Shown: positions 44,008-57,989, numbered from the stretch's first letter. The stretch is DNA of 64,000 nucleotides from Phorcus lineatus (GCA_921293015.1 OV121082.1:25123497-25187496), one strand, 5' to 3'. Notes: generated by a model not told the origin, from the letters alone. Numbers and translations are program-made.

Positions 44008-45805
44008 AAACTGACTACAGAGGTTTACCCAGTAAAAAGAGAACCCACTAGAACCATAGAGTCACGTCATTAGAGGTTTATAAATCAATTGAAAGCTTCT
44101 CTAAAGAGATATATTGTCTGATGTACCAATCTTTGCACAATCGCCAGTCTAGTCTTTAGCTACAGATATTGGTATCAGAATAAGGGTGTTTTTCTGGGAA
44201 ATTTTAAATCTTAAAATGAAAAAAATGGCAAAATATTTAATGCCTTCAAAGCGAAAATGTGGGTATTATGGATGCATAATTACATAAATGTTTCAACTTG
44301 ACTCAGTAGACAAACGTTATGTTATTACATGGATACAGCGGTGTTCAGCTTTGAGTAAAATAACCAAAGCTAAAAAAAACCTTCGAATATCGAAGCCTAG
44401 TACGTTTTTTTATAAAGGCGTTTCAAACGACGCTTTTCTCAATGTATTTACGCTTCTTGTATGAATGTCAAAGTCGACTACACAAATCGTATTTGACCAA
44501 CAAACCACTGGTCAGTTTCGGACAAACAGAAATGCTCAGTAAACGTGGCAACAACATTGACCACTCGCAACAACAAAGCACCCCCTTATGTTCATCAATG
44601 GTCACTGACAGCCTAATAACCAATAACACTGACCTGTCCAGTATGTCCACGAACCACATTTGTGTCCCCAAATATGACAATTTAGTGTCATAGAAATCTC
44701 AACAGAAATGGCCGTTGACTTTAAACCTCAATAAGGTATTCTAAGAATTGTCTATGAAAGGGAGGTAACCGCTTGATAAAAAAGAACAGCTAGATCTCTG
44801 ATTATTTTAGACCTATATGAAACACGTCCAAGAGTTGTCTGTCGAAGGATATGAAGTACGAGAGAATTGAAAGGAAATTCTAAAAAAGCATTGATATGTG
44901 CAGCTTATTAACTTTAAAGTTTGGTGGTAGTAATTTAAAGGGAGATAACAGCTGTAAATCCAATAGTTTAGTAACCCTTGTGCAATCATCGTAACTGGTA
45001 TGCTTAAATGTTTTAAGAAGCAAAGGGAAATAATCGGAAGAAGAGATGGTATCTAAAGTTGTTATTTGGTGGGATATGTATGTTTGACATTGATGAAACT
45101 TGCAATATTTCAGAATAACGATAAACGTGCTAAGCCTTTGAGGCATAACATACACATTTGGATTATCATAAGGAATCAATCATAAATCAACAAAACATAC
45201 TTCTACTCCTTTAGTGGACATTCGAAATCAGTTGTGTTAAACTGATCCGAGAGGGTTCAATCCCCAGAACACCCGGAACACCTTATAACATTTCTCTTTG
45301 CTTGTCAGTATTGTAATCTCACTTATTGTTTATAAACTTTTTGTTCATACTTAATTGACTCCCTGGATTCCTATATATACCTATATATACCTATACCTCT
45401 ACCAATTACTTTGCTTACTGATCCTACTAATCATGAAAAAGGTGCAAGAATTATCTCGGAAACGTTGAGTGAAATAAATAAAGAAGTTGTCATCCATAAC
45501 ATTCTAAATGCCTTTGAGGAATTTTAAATAAGAATATAGGTTTCATAAAGTGTCAGAAGTCAGTTCTTCTCGATCAATTGGCACCATCGATAATATTTTG
45601 CAAAGGCGACAACGACTCACACACGGTTTCTTTGAAAATTCTATGCACGTGCTTCTTGTCAAAACAAAACTGCTCTGAAATCTATTAAGGTATAAAATCG
45701 CTCGTGCAGCTCGTGCAGCTCGTGAAGCTCTTTCATGCAAATCGTGAAGCTCGTACGAAATGAGGATATAAGCCGTGAGCATAGTTACTGAACGCTAGTC
45801 AGAGC

Positions 45806-45892
45806 ACAGTTTAGTAACACAGGATTTCCCGGGATGTTCGCGAGCGCTCATGAACACTCAATGTTCAAAGGAGGATACACGCCGCGAACAAC
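45806..45892 (-). repeat. CpG-rich dispersed repeat, copy 2 (inverted)
   Basis: TTTCCCGGGATGTTCGCGAG, CGCTCATGAACA and GGATACACGCCGCGAACAA are the reverse complement, with changes, of 6107-6180. Short GCTCGTGCAG tandem units lie just upstream (45700-45755) and may belong to the same unit. Confidence 0.6.
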
Positions 45893-45959
45893 GCAGGTGA
45901 AACACGTGAAAGTTTTTCGTTTCGTCTATCCTAATTAAATCTGTATAAATTTTTCACGC

Positions 45960-46045
45960 GCCCAGATGGAAATGATAGACATTTTTGTAAACACCTCATA
46001 CCTATATGGAAATGATAGACATTTTTGTAAACACCACATACGACG
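45960..46045 (+). repeat. 41-bp direct duplication
   Basis: ATGGAAATGATAGACATTTT followed by TGTAAACACC and CATAC occurs twice back to back (45965 and 46006), with one difference in the shared core. Confidence 0.8.
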
Positions 46046-48057
46046 CGCCTGGTAAACAATGTAACTAAAGAAAATATACCCATCATATCTGAATATCTTT
46101 TGTTAGTATTGAAGCCAAGATACACATTCATGAATACTTGGTAAGAATGCATAACATATTTTTCAGGCACTGTCAGGACATGTGGTCTATGGAACTCTTA
46201 TCATTCCAGCTTATTGATATTAGAGATACTAAATGTTATTGGTATTTACTGAGGCAACATGGAAATAAGTGCACAGATTCCATAATCAGATCATATTGCC
46301 ACACGTGTTTAAGAAATGTCCAGATGGAACAGAATCATTTTATTTAGAAACGTTTAACTTGCCAGGTTTAAATCAAAGCCTATTTTAAAATAACATATTT
46401 AGTGTAAAATTTCGATGCTGTTTTAGTGCCTAAAAGTACATCGGTTAACAGAAACCGTCGATCTCATTGAAATAAGATCTTACTTTGAGAATTTATCTAA
46501 ATTAGATCACATCAACTAAAATAGAACTTGACATATTTTGTCTAAGAATCCAAACCATAGGACTATTTTACTGCTTCACGTTTTGACATACATCTTGTTA
46601 AAGTACTTATGATATGTCCCTCAAGGAACTCCACCAAAGAAAGTACAAGTATTCGTACTACTACAGATAGCATGATCCCAAATATAACAAAGATATACTT
46701 ATGGTATTATCTACACGATTCTGTAGACTGATCGGGTATAGTTCTATACCATTTCAGGCTGAAAACAATTTTTTTTAACAGAACGTATTGATTGTTAAAA
46801 GTTGGCATTTCCTCTGAAATAAAACTACATAAACATATAAATACATGAACAAAAAGACTTCATTTCTCTCTAGAGAAGACCGTAGATTTCCCCTTTTCAA
46901 CTTCAAAGTTGAACTAAAAAGTTAAACGACATGGGGTCACTTTTTATAATGCGTTTCATTTCTTAAGCATTCGTATGTGACGACGTGATAATCGCCAGAC
47001 CTTATCTCCATCGATAACGCCTAATGCACTTTTGTAGGCTTTTAGAATGTTCAAGAACGTATACCCTAGTTATGTCTAGAGAAAAAGAGAGCACCTGTAT
47101 GTGTCCTTGTTGATAATTTAAATGAAATTAATACATATTTCCTGTTCTAAGCACATGCCAAGGTTAGTCACGAGCATTTTTCAGTCGGCAAATACGTAAG
47201 ATAAGTGTTGATGTTGTTTAATGTAAAATACGCGCACTCCAAGTTTTTAAGCCAGATAAAGCCACTCAGATAATGGATAAACGCCTCTCAAACTGAGCAG
47301 CTTCAGTTATTGCCTTATATAATCATATGCTACTCAGTCTCATATTGTGTGATTTTATGCTCAATGTAATGACAATTGATAGTTTCTTATTACTATTACC
47401 TATTACAGAGGAGATGCTTGTAACCACAGTCAGTCTGGCGTTCTAACGGTTTTCTTATTGCATTAAAGAAGGTCTACAAGTTGTTTTACCCATCTTACTA
47501 TAAGCTTATATGAATTTATTGAGTGAATACTCCCTTTCTCTAATGAAAGGTTAAGTTACCGTATTATAATTGCTTTTTGATTACTGTGAACTTCTATTCT
47601 TCTTTCTAAATTCTTCTGTTCACATTCATTTTAGACATTTTGGCGAAACATTATAGATAGTATCGGTATGTTACATTTGACTGGTCATGAACTTCTAATG
47701 CTTGTCAAGGTTAGCAAACAAACAAAGATGACATCTACTTACCTGCACAGATATATAAACTGAAAAGGAAAGCGATTAAATTGATTGTCTATTGACATTC
47801 CGTTAGTACATATTGATAGCTACTTTTAGTGAAAAGAAAATGTTCCTAGGTATGTGACGGAACTTGTCAATAGTAATTTTATATGCGATGTTCATCAGTT
47901 GCCTTAAGCAGTCAGAGACTAGACATTTCAAAGCTATTGCTTTTTGTGTCTGAATTTCTGTAATTCTGGGATAGTGTTCTCATTATAGTATGTATTTTTG
48001 CTTAGATGTTCTGAAATAAGATGGAATCTTACAAGGCAGTGCGATGTGTATCAAAAA

Positions 48058-48370
48058 CAGAGCAAGAGTAAAACACAGAGCCACAGACACAGACAATGAC
48101 AGAGAGAGAGACAGTGAAACATAGAGACAATCACATATAGACAATGACAAACAGAGAGACAGAGACAGTGAAACACAGAGACACTCACAGATAGACACTG
48201 ACAAACAGAGAGACAATGAAACACAGAGACACACACAGATAAACAATGACAAACAGAGAGACAGAGACTGAGAAACATAGACAGAGATCGATAAAGTCGT
48301 GTGATAAAGGGAAAGAGAGTAAGAGAATTAAGACTCAAATGGAGAGCGAGAAACTAAAAGACCGAGACTT
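48058..48370 (+). repeat. GACAGA/CACAGAGA-rich purine tandem repeat
   Basis: Units of roughly 55-60 bp containing AATGACAAACAGAGAGAC and GTGAAACACAGAGACA recur from 48058 to about 48290 and decay into GAGA-rich sequence. Leu/Ser/Cys-rich minus-strand ORFs here are artefacts. Confidence 0.8.
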
Positions 48371-48806
48371 ACAAAATGAGCAAACTTTAACTAAAAGATA
48401 GACTAGGAGGCTGAGAGACTCAGAGAAATAGATGGAAAGAGACTTCGGTAGAAAACAACATAGATAGAGACAAAAGAAAAAAGGAGTCAGAAAGTCAGCT
48501 TGGGGCTGACAGGAGAGAAGAGAAAAACAATCACTTTATTTTCATTCCAGAACGAGATGAGTGTATCAACCATCACTATAAAATTGTAAAACAGTGAAGC
48601 AAAATGTTCGACATGCCACATGTAATATTGAAGCTCAACAAACCTTGTCAATAAATAAACATTTATAACAATGTTCGGCGGGTTTGCATTATTCAAAATT
48701 GTATGAAAGTGATATTTGAAAAAAATGAAAGATGCATGCCAACCGCGGCCTATATAGCACAGCGATACAGTTGACATTCCTGTTTGGCCTCTTTTCATCA
48801 TGCGCA

Positions 48807-48850
48807 TGTGCTTTAAGCGTGCACCTTGTGTGCAGATATAGCGATTCATG
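48807..48850 (+). repeat. SINE-like 3' module, copy 2
   Basis: ATGTGCTTTAAGCGTGCACC, then TTGTGTGCAGATATAGCG, matches 18965-19020. Upstream sequence (from about 48735, with CAACCGCGGCCTATATAGCA) may be the rest of the same retroposon. Confidence 0.45.
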
Positions 48851-48920
48851 AATACCAATTAATATAATCATTTCTTAAAGGAATTAAAGGCCCAATTTAC
48901 ATAGAGGATATATTGTAAGT

Positions 48921-49038
48921 GTCCATGACATGCTACGTTCACTACACGGGTGCCTAAAAATCAGTATTTCCCGAGCGATAACGAGAGATATAATGATATT
49001 TAAGCACGAGTGTCGTGAACATAGTATGTCATGTACAC
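48921..49038. repeat. Imperfect foldback with ~46-bp arms
   Basis: 48921-48966 (GTCCATGACATGCTACGTTC, ACTACACGGGTGCC) pairs with the complement of 48991-49038 (GTGTACATGACATACTATGT, TCACGACACTCGTGC) with about four in five bases matching. The spacer is about 25 bp and holds TTTCCCGAGCGATAACG. The shape resembles a small foldback MITE. Confidence 0.6.
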
Positions 49039-49858
49039 AAACTGATATGAAGTCGCGAAATGAAAGTAAATGATCAAAATCTGCATCCAGGCATCCGCGA
49101 ATTTCCCGCCGTTGGCGAATTTGGAAGGCAATAAGTGAAGTGTTATATGCAAAGCATTATTATTGACGTAACGTCACAATGAAAACGTGATATTATGCCA
49201 TACGTTTCGTATGAACACTTTGAACCCCGATTTAAATGCCCTGGTGTAAGTATAAATTGGCTTATTACACTCGATGAGAACATGTACGAGCATCCTCGGT
49301 CACCATGGCCCTAATGTTCCGAAACTCTTCACAATCATAAAGTGAAGGGCATTGGAACTTTAAGCCCTTTGTAACCGATGATGACGTAGATGACATAGAA
49401 CACGAATCATTCTCACTTCTTTGTCAAGCATAGGCTACCAATTAACCACTTATGAATTTGTCGAGAGCTTAGCTTCATTTCTGTAGCTTTTGCTTGATAA
49501 CAAGGTACTTGAGGAAACACTCAGTACTCATGTATTAAGAGTTTACCAGTGCTTTAACCTTTAAACGCCCAGAATTTCTGCGTGAACTACTACCTCATTT
49601 TGGTAAACCTTATTTGAGGAAGGCAAACTTTGTACGTCATTACCAAAATGGTTTTATTTATGGAACTTATCAACATAATGCATGTGAAAAGGTGTATGTG
49701 TGATCCAAACACTATTCTGATGAAATGGGTTGGTCACCTAAATCCAGTTTTGAGAAGACATGAAACACTCAGACGAGAACGATAATTTTCCTATTATAGT
49801 TATATAGTTTTAATGTTCAAATTTTGAAGTTTGCAGTTTAGTTGTTTTCAATGTAGAA

Positions 49859-50083
49859 TCAGACATTCTCTGCACCGAAAGACGGACACGAAGATACTTC
49901 AATCAAAATCGATGGACAAATGTTCTTATTGAATGTATTACGCTTATCCATAGCTGAAAGCCGAACTAATCGCCAGATCTCGATGCTGCACTTAATGTCA
50001 TGCTGTGAGCTCCCCCCATTGATCAACGTTGATCCTAGACAGAGAAATTTCTCTTTTCCGGCGTGCCGGAGTGCATTACGCAA
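49859..50083 (-). pseudogene. LINE-type reverse transcriptase fossil
   Basis: The minus strand is open for 74 codons and encodes EKFLCLGSTLINGGSSQHDI followed by KCSIEIW and, near the end, EVSSCPSFGAENV. This follows the F-x-YLGS-x-I-xx-DG-xxxx-EI-xx-RI and L-x-YGAE-x-W blocks found near the C-terminal side of reverse transcriptases of non-LTR retrotransposons. The frame is intact but covers only a small part of such a protein, with no endonuclease or FADD box nearby, so it is a truncated relic. Confidence 0.6.
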
Positions 50084-50253
50084 ACCGCGGAATTCATTGT
50101 TGTTTTATAGACATGGAAACCAAATGTAATGTAAAACATTTATTACCAGACACGTAGATTAAATTGTCTATTTTTTTGTAATTGATAACAATTTTGTAAT
50201 CGTTTTTGAGAAAAATATCTTATTAAAGGGTTAGTTTCATCAACGTTAATTGT

Positions 50254-50400
50254 TATCCCCCTACAAACGAAGTTTTCGGGGGATATAAAAGCTCATTAAA
50301 ACTTGGAATGTGGAACACTCATCATGTGAAGTGGAGCCTTCTTCCTCCTTTACCTTTGGCCGTTTCCATTTAAACATTATTTAGAATTTTGTTTCCTAAC
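50254..50400 (+). repeat. Hairpin-headed dispersed repeat, copy 2
   Basis: TATCCCCC (50254-50261) pairs with GGGGGATA (50278-50285). It is followed by TTAAAACTTGGAATGTGGAA, AAGTGGAGCCTT and TTTGGCCGTTTCC, parallel to the unit order in the 24187-24750 repeat. Only a single unit is present here. Confidence 0.6.
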
Positions 50401-53400
50401 CAGAACTAAAACACCGTAAGGGTTAGCTAATTGGAACATATAATTGGAACACTAGCGCCTTTGTGGTTTTTGACTTTCATCATCTTGACATCACAATCAT
50501 CTTCTGAAGGATAAACGATTACCAACGATCTGATAAGGAAAGTTTTTATCTATGAATATGATTTGTTGAGGGTCTATTAAAGAATACAACTTCATAACTA
50601 TTGTTCAATATATTCCATACTTTTGCTACTTGGCGGGGGATATATACAGCCGAAATAATATCATATAGAGAAAGGATACATCTAGAGAGATCTAAAAGCA
50701 TTGTTTGCCCTCCCCCTATCTTTTATTTGGAGTTATTGCGAAAATGTAAGGTTTTGATTAAACTGACATTCATTTTCACACACTCAGACCCATTTTACAT
50801 TTTCGTACATGAAAATATATCTTCAACACAAAATTCATAAAGTTGAAATGGTTTTTTTAGAGAACCGCTTTCTGCTATGAATTTTTATTATTATCAGATC
50901 AATATGTGAAATTTTTAAACGCTATTTTCAGAAAGTCGATGAAATTGATGAATTATGTTTTCAATATAGGCATTGAAGCGAAACTATAGGAGCTTTGAAA
51001 GGTATCGAATGAATGTTCCGAGGAAGTCAATTACTCTGCTGGAAAACATATGACCTATTGTCATGGAAACATAAAAACAACACCTTGAAAATGTCATCTG
51101 AATACGTATACATTAATACAATGACTCCATTGCGAGAGAAGCTTCTAATTGATCATTCTATATAAAGTGCTGAATCAGCGTTTTCGAGAAATCTTCAAAT
51201 TTCTAAACACAAACACAGAAAATGATAAGTTGAATTTCAAAAAGCAAGTGGTTTATTGGAAGTATACTATATAATTTGTCATTTAGTTACCTTATCAAGA
51301 ATAAAAAGAAATAATCGACAAATTATATTTTCAAATAATACGAATTCCTAATGTTGTTCTTTCAGCGGAAGGCAATGACGCAACAACAGTAAGCAAATGT
51401 CTGCACAAATCGCATAGTGATTTTTGGTGATGTTTTGAAATACATTTCCAGCCTAATTGGTATCAGCCGTCATTTACATAAATGTATTTACTTAGCAACC
51501 ACAAGTAAGACTCGAAAAGGTTTATGATATTTGACCCAAAAGCAAATGGCCCTGAATTGTCATGTCCATGACAACAAGAGATAATTAAGAAAATTTAACA
51601 AACTTGAAATTATATTATATCCATTATAGCACCTCATATAGTATGTATAGCCAAATGAAATTTAACGACAGCCTGCTGTTAAGTAATATCTACATGTACC
51701 TGCTTGCAAGGTATACAGGTAAGTAATTTCATAAACACAACAGGTTGCCAAATGTGGGTTACCTTTAAAATGAAGTTCTTTGTTAATGTTTATTGTTCAT
51801 ATTATCACATTGTTTGAATTATTGTATGTTAACGTCATTATTTTCAGCTGCGTTTAGTTTTACAACCGCTAGATATGTATTAACATAAGATCAAGCGCGA
51901 TTTATTGAACAATACCGAATTTCAGACTGTACAAATACGGTCAGTCTTAATTTCGTTTAATTCGTGTCAGGTTCGAATTGAAATTGCCTATGATAAAACC
52001 TGATATTTGTCCTTGATCTCTTAACTCGATGTTATAAACAGTGACTTTTCTACCGCAGTTAAGGTCCCGTTTTTTTAAAAACTTACATCTTTAGCATTAA
52101 ATGACTATCAATTTGATTGTATTATTATGTCAGTTAACATCATACGTTTTATAGAACCTTTGAATATTATAAAATAAGCAGGTCATAGATAGAAAGTAAT
52201 GAAAAGAAAGTAATGTTTTGATATCTCTGTAATGAGCCACTGGTCCATGACACAATCTTACAATATATTGTTTATTACCATATGATCAAAATGTCAGTTG
52301 TATAAATTTTGCATTAAATTATGATTGATATGTATTGGAATTGATCAAAGTTGTAAACAAAAAGATTTACGTTAGCAAGGTTCGATCATTATATTAAAAA
52401 TAGTTGAATCGTCATGCTTTGGAGTGTACTACACGCTTCAACAAACTAAGAACAATGGCTGGCTCATCTATTGCGCATCAATTTTAAAACTCCATAACTC
52501 AATGAGAAAGTCCCTTCATTTTTTTAATCCTTAATTACAGTTAAAATGTCTTTCTTTCATAAACCGCTTTGACGGAGAATAGTAAAAAGGTCAGAACTTC
52601 ATCAAAATCGAAACTTAATCAATTTAGTGATGATGCCAATGACGAAGGTGTCACGGTCTGTTAACAAGCATTGATTAGCAGGTGTTCTCACCTGGCAGCC
52701 AGGTAAACACAAAGGTTTTTCCAGGTAGCGACAAAGGTACAAGGCAATGATGATACTCCCCATGACCACCGTAGCTCGCTTTGTGTGTCTGTGCATCGAT
52801 GCAGTTAAAGGATGGCATATAATACGTTTTTGATACGATCATCGCGAAACATCGGTTGTTCATGATCATTTATGTGTCGTATATTAAATTCTCATTTATA
52901 TACCGTAAATTCAGCACCTATTTTCAGGTAAGACTGACATATGAATGAAAAGATCAGTCATGTTCTGGAAAATACTTATGTTCAGTTGCTGTACTTTTGT
53001 CCATGAGTGTAGTAAATGGCCACATTATCCTTTTGATAAGATGATTTGTGCCTATCTGAAATTTTTTATAGACCTTCCTAAACAAATGTTACAGAAAACT
53101 GTGTTATCAGCCTCTGGAATTACTTATTGATTTGTTGTATTGTTGGTCCTTACCTATGTATAATAAACACAGTGTCCATGCATTTGTGATATTATGATGA
53201 ACAATGCAGTATTAGCCGATAGGAGTCTTTTCTTTTTTCTTTTAAATGTCATTGATTGTATCAATTTGTTCTATGGACTGAAATGGAAAGTTTGTTTCTT
53301 GTCGCAGCGCATAATTGTATTAATGCTACAATAGGCTTTTTTGTTTAAATATTGTCCACTTAAACTATACGGGAAGAGACATCTGAATTTAATTGTTGAA

Positions 53401-56400
53401 ATCTTGATTTCCATGTAAAAAATATGGGCATGGCAAGGCGACAATAAACAAACATCAACAGTGGATCAATGTTTGTTTTGTGTATTGATTTAATTACCTT
53501 CAACCAAAGATTTGATGCCTTTTTCATGTTTGTATACGTCTCCCCCTACCCCCTTTCCTGTCAATTTAATCATTGCCAGTTTTGTGTAACACGACATCTC
53601 CACAAAAGTATTTATTCATTTTTTCCGATACCCGTGCTATGTTGCTATGACCTGACCGTCTCATGTTGAATCTCATGTATACATCAATAATCAGCGTAGC
53701 AAACGTTACGAATCCATGAGACTGACAATTTCGGTTGCTTTATAAAAATGACCAGTACATTATTTCGATGACCGTAGCTCACGTCACATTATATCCTCGC
53801 GTCCCATTCAATCCTTTCTCAGAAACACTTCAATCTCTCCTCATTTTTTAGCCAATTGTCATGTAAATTCCTTCATTTCCACATAGGTACTCAATCCATC
53901 CATTCGCTATAACGTCTTTTTCATACACGCTTCCATTCATTAAACAAGAACACATCAATTTATCCATGTTTTTTCATCCATGTGCCTATTCAATCTAGTT
54001 ACCACGCCACCTCCAACTATCAATCTTTTCCAATTCACGTTTCCTTAGCATTAATTACCAAAACATTTGATAATTTCTCAAATTTTTCATTAATTCCATA
54101 GAATTGCCAAGTCCATTTATTCACCACATTATACCTATACAGTTGCACCTCGATATACCTATGTATGTTTTTTCATCCAGGTGTCAATTTCATCAATGTA
54201 TCATATACTATTCCGCTCACCCTTTACGTTGATCCAAGCGTCCTTCTAAAATCTCTCCTATTAACCCATCGATTTCAAATGTCAATTTATTCTTTTCCAT
54301 CCATTCCAATCAATCAGAGATGCGTCCTCCATCACGGCATCTCTTTCAGGGCCTAATCATATAGCAGCACGTTGTTGTGTCTCATCCTGGCTAATCAGGT
54401 AACCAGCAGCTCAGTGTGTGATTTGTCCAGCCATTTGTCACGGTGTCCATTACAGGTATCAGTCTGTGATCTGCCAGGTAAACTCAGGTGAGGAGATGGA
54501 TTTGTCCAGGTAATCGATGCCAAGGGTTCTTATTCTTGGTTCTATTTGTAAATACAGGTATGGTACTTGGAGACATGACTCGGGTCAAGTTACACACATC
54601 GCTAAGGTGCTGTTAGCTCGCTAAAATGATATTAGTGAATTAATGAATGTGTTGTTTCTTTTTTTTACCAGGTATCCAATGTTTTGATCTACTGTACTTA
54701 CAAAAGGGTAGTATTGTAAAACTTGTTCAGCCACTTAAAATCTCGTCAAATGGTTTGGTCATATTGTAACATTGTAACATCAGGAACAACGCTAACAACT
54801 AAAAGTGGCAATAAAAGAGTAGCACGATATCTGAAACAACCTTTTTGTGGAACAAAGATTGGGTCTGAGTTTTCATGTATTAAATTGGTCGGATGTCTTG
54901 AAACATTGGGGGCTTTCGACTAACCGACCTTTACAGTGAATCTTATCCAATGTTGAAGAGAAGTCATATGATTGGTCATCAGAATGTAAGGAACAGCACC
55001 TATTTTATTCTCACATCATTAGACGGTATTCATACATTATTGTGAACTGATTAGAGTAAGGTATGTTTGTTGTTGAGTCAAGTCAACAGGAAGTCAGATA
55101 GAAGGTACAATGGACTCTATATCATTGTTGACATTGGAATGTTTGTCATTTCACAATATCTGACCATTTCATGATCCATGGAAACAAAATATGCTTAATG
55201 TGCTTAGTTGTTCATCATTAGGTCGTATTATATGCAGTACATTGAACTTGGACAGTCATCTATTCATAATATAAATCAGTGATCATAAACCTCGGTGATA
55301 GAGCGAGAAATGTGGGCTTATTAAACTGCATTGTTAGCGTGCATTCGATAGTATCACGGAATGTTAAATTTTTCTGAATACAAAATATTTCGTTTATTCC
55401 CTTTTTAGCTTAAAGATACATGAAATGATAAGCATTTTATCAATCTATTCTAATTTTTCTATTAAAGGTTTCTTAATTGATAGAAAATTCTGATTCACTA
55501 ACATTGAAATTAATTCGGTTAATTTTTTTTAGAAAAATAAATATCTAAGAGGTAGATGGAAATGCTACGATACTAAAATATGATGATAAAAAACATTTGG
55601 GCACGACACAGATTATTCCGTTTTCAAGAGATTCCCATATTTTCTTTACTATGTTCAAGTTTACGTCCAATAAAAATGGTTTTAACGTCTATCCGTATAG
55701 AACTACATCATGTTGTAGAATTAATGACGTTAAACATTAAAAAATATAAAACGTTTGTGCGTGAGGTAAGACGTTGGTTACAAAGTATGAAATGACACTA
55801 AATTGATATTTAAAACTTCAAGACTGTGTGAGAGCGAATTCTATTTATTTTATTGATTGAGGCTGCTTTATTTGAATACAAAATCATTGATAACAGGGAA
55901 GGAGCAGTCTTGCCTGTTGACATGAGAGAAGAATAGAAGAATAGTTACACCCACTGCTTCTTCATCGAAAATTAACATGTTGCACCCTAACTGCAATGCT
56001 AAAGGATTGTGCTGAGGCTAACTTCAAAGGTAACTTGGCTTTGTTCAACTGGACCTCGGATTTGTCTATCTGCGCTACGCACTTCATTAGTCTAATTGAT
56101 ATAACCGTATATTAATTAATAAAGTTTTAAAATGCTTTTGAATACATATTGGTTAACTTTATCATTACCAAAATAAACCATTTTGATGATGATGATGATG
56201 ATGGATATTTCTTGTGCTCCAGTGTCCACCCACTAGTGCATGCTCATGGCGCACGATTTCCTTAATCGCATTTTTATCCTTATAGGCCTACATACATAAA
56301 TGCTCCATCATGTCTGTACTAAATGTAACCTCGAGTTGATTTCATATTTCATTTTGGTGGTTGTTTAGATATTAACACTTTGTCATAACCCTGATCACGA

Positions 56401-57989
56401 TTTCCTGGTTCCTCACAATCCCCGTATTATATTCTAAGCTGAATTTGGGCCGGAAGGATTACACTCATCCTATGAATATGGATATTTATACAGCTGCACC
56501 AAAATGGTTGTTCTTTGCATGTTTTTATTCAAATAAACTACAAATGTTACACAAAAATGTTTAGAAAATGTATTTTAACAGATATTCCAAATGTTTTTGA
56601 TACGTTATCATTTATTCATCTGAACATTGTTGTTCAACTAAGATTTTTATATTGCACCATGCAGTCTACATGCATGCGATGCCTTCTCCAACACTGCCAT
56701 TCCAACATGATACGGGAACAATCTCACGTAGTCTTTGAAGGGCATTCATAAGTGACATACATTAGTACTAGTAAAGCAATATTTTATGGATTTTAACTTT
56801 TTAATTGAAAAGAAACTACGTTTGTAAGAATATTCTAACTCGTTCATCAGATAGAATGAAACAACCTAATAAGGAAGTAAGCATATAGTCCAAAACGTCG
56901 TTTATTTTTACAATAAAAAATTGGTTATCCAGAAAACCTGTCTCATCTTGCCCTAGATCATCAACATTTTAAAGTTATGTTGACATTATTAATATGTATT
57001 CAAAAGTACTGTAGGTTGAGTTGTCATTTAAAGTGCGTTCACGTTCGGATCACGATATTAAAATATAAATTGTAGCTTTGTGTAATGAAAGGAATATAAA
57101 TTTTAAATTATAACTTAGGACCAATTAAACTTTGAAATTTGTACCTGCTGTCATGTAATCAAATGACGAAATTATCGAAATCCGCTCAAACGAAAACCAA
57201 ATACCAGGCTCACGCCATTCGTTGTGTGAGTTTTCAATTTAGTTCTATTTCAAAGACACTGTTCGAAGGTGTACCAATATTTCGTTTTCCTATATGAGTC
57301 GAAAAGTTGAAAATAATCCATGGTAATAAATACTAAGATCACAACTTTGTACTAAACATAATCATTTATGCAACTGACATGTTAAGATTAGCGAAAATAA
57401 TCATACATCTTTTATATAATTTCGGTAAAAAAGTTGGGAGCTTATTGTGTATGCATGAAGTTATCTTGAAATTGATACTTTTAAGTGACAGACAACATGT
57501 TTCATGATATTTTATGTGGCTTAAGTAAGATTCAAAATACCAAATATCCGGAGTTAAGTTCAAATCGCCTCTATAAATTTGCATCTTTATCTCAAATAAT
57601 GCTCATATAATGATATTTTTTCGTTTTCAACGGTAATAGGAAAACAGCCATACCATTCTCAAAAAGTTGAAATATGAAATATCCAAAACATGGTGCGTTG
57701 AATATCTCTACAAGTTACCATAAACTAAATCAAACGTCAAACTCCATGCAATAGGAATTAAAAAATTGCGTTCTCTCAAATTTCACAAAACAAAGGAATA
57801 AAGGTATGACAAAGGCGCAGATGGATAATGTTAACGGCATCTTGTCGGTACAACACCTATAAATCCTTTCAGATGAGGGGCTATCAAATCTGATAATATA
57901 TATTCCTGATTTGATGCGGAACATTCGTGACAAACGAAAAATGAATATAACACTCATACAGGTAAAACGCCCAAGTAAAGAAAACCTCA
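50401..57989. other. Long stretch without a recognised gene
   Basis: No exon with family features. 52660-52740 and 54390-54520 contain clusters of CACCTG and CCAGGTAA words. 53780-54350 has very few G on the plus strand and degenerate CAATCCATCCATTC-type words, suggesting a decayed simple repeat. A GAT run lies at 56185-56203. The remaining DNA is featureless AT-rich sequence. Confidence 0.4.

Larger units (their letters stand above)
44008..48050. other. Intergenic stretch, no gene recognised
   Basis: No coding exon identified. It includes GCTCGTGCAGCTCGTGCAGC-type short repeats (45700-45755), the CpG-rich repeat copy at 45806-45892 and a small duplication at 45960-46045. The remainder is AT-rich and featureless by eye. 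Confidence 0.45.

Noticed and set aside
45180..45290. tRNA-like words (CAGTTGTGTTAAACTG and GAGGGTTCAATCCCC)
   Set aside because: A T-arm-like and an anticodon-like hairpin are present, but there is no A box at the right distance and no acceptor stem, so I do not call a tRNA or SINE here.
47983..48338. Minus-strand Leu/Ser/Cys-rich frames that look like membrane proteins
   Set aside because: Product of the GACAGA/CACAGAGA purine repeat read in antisense.
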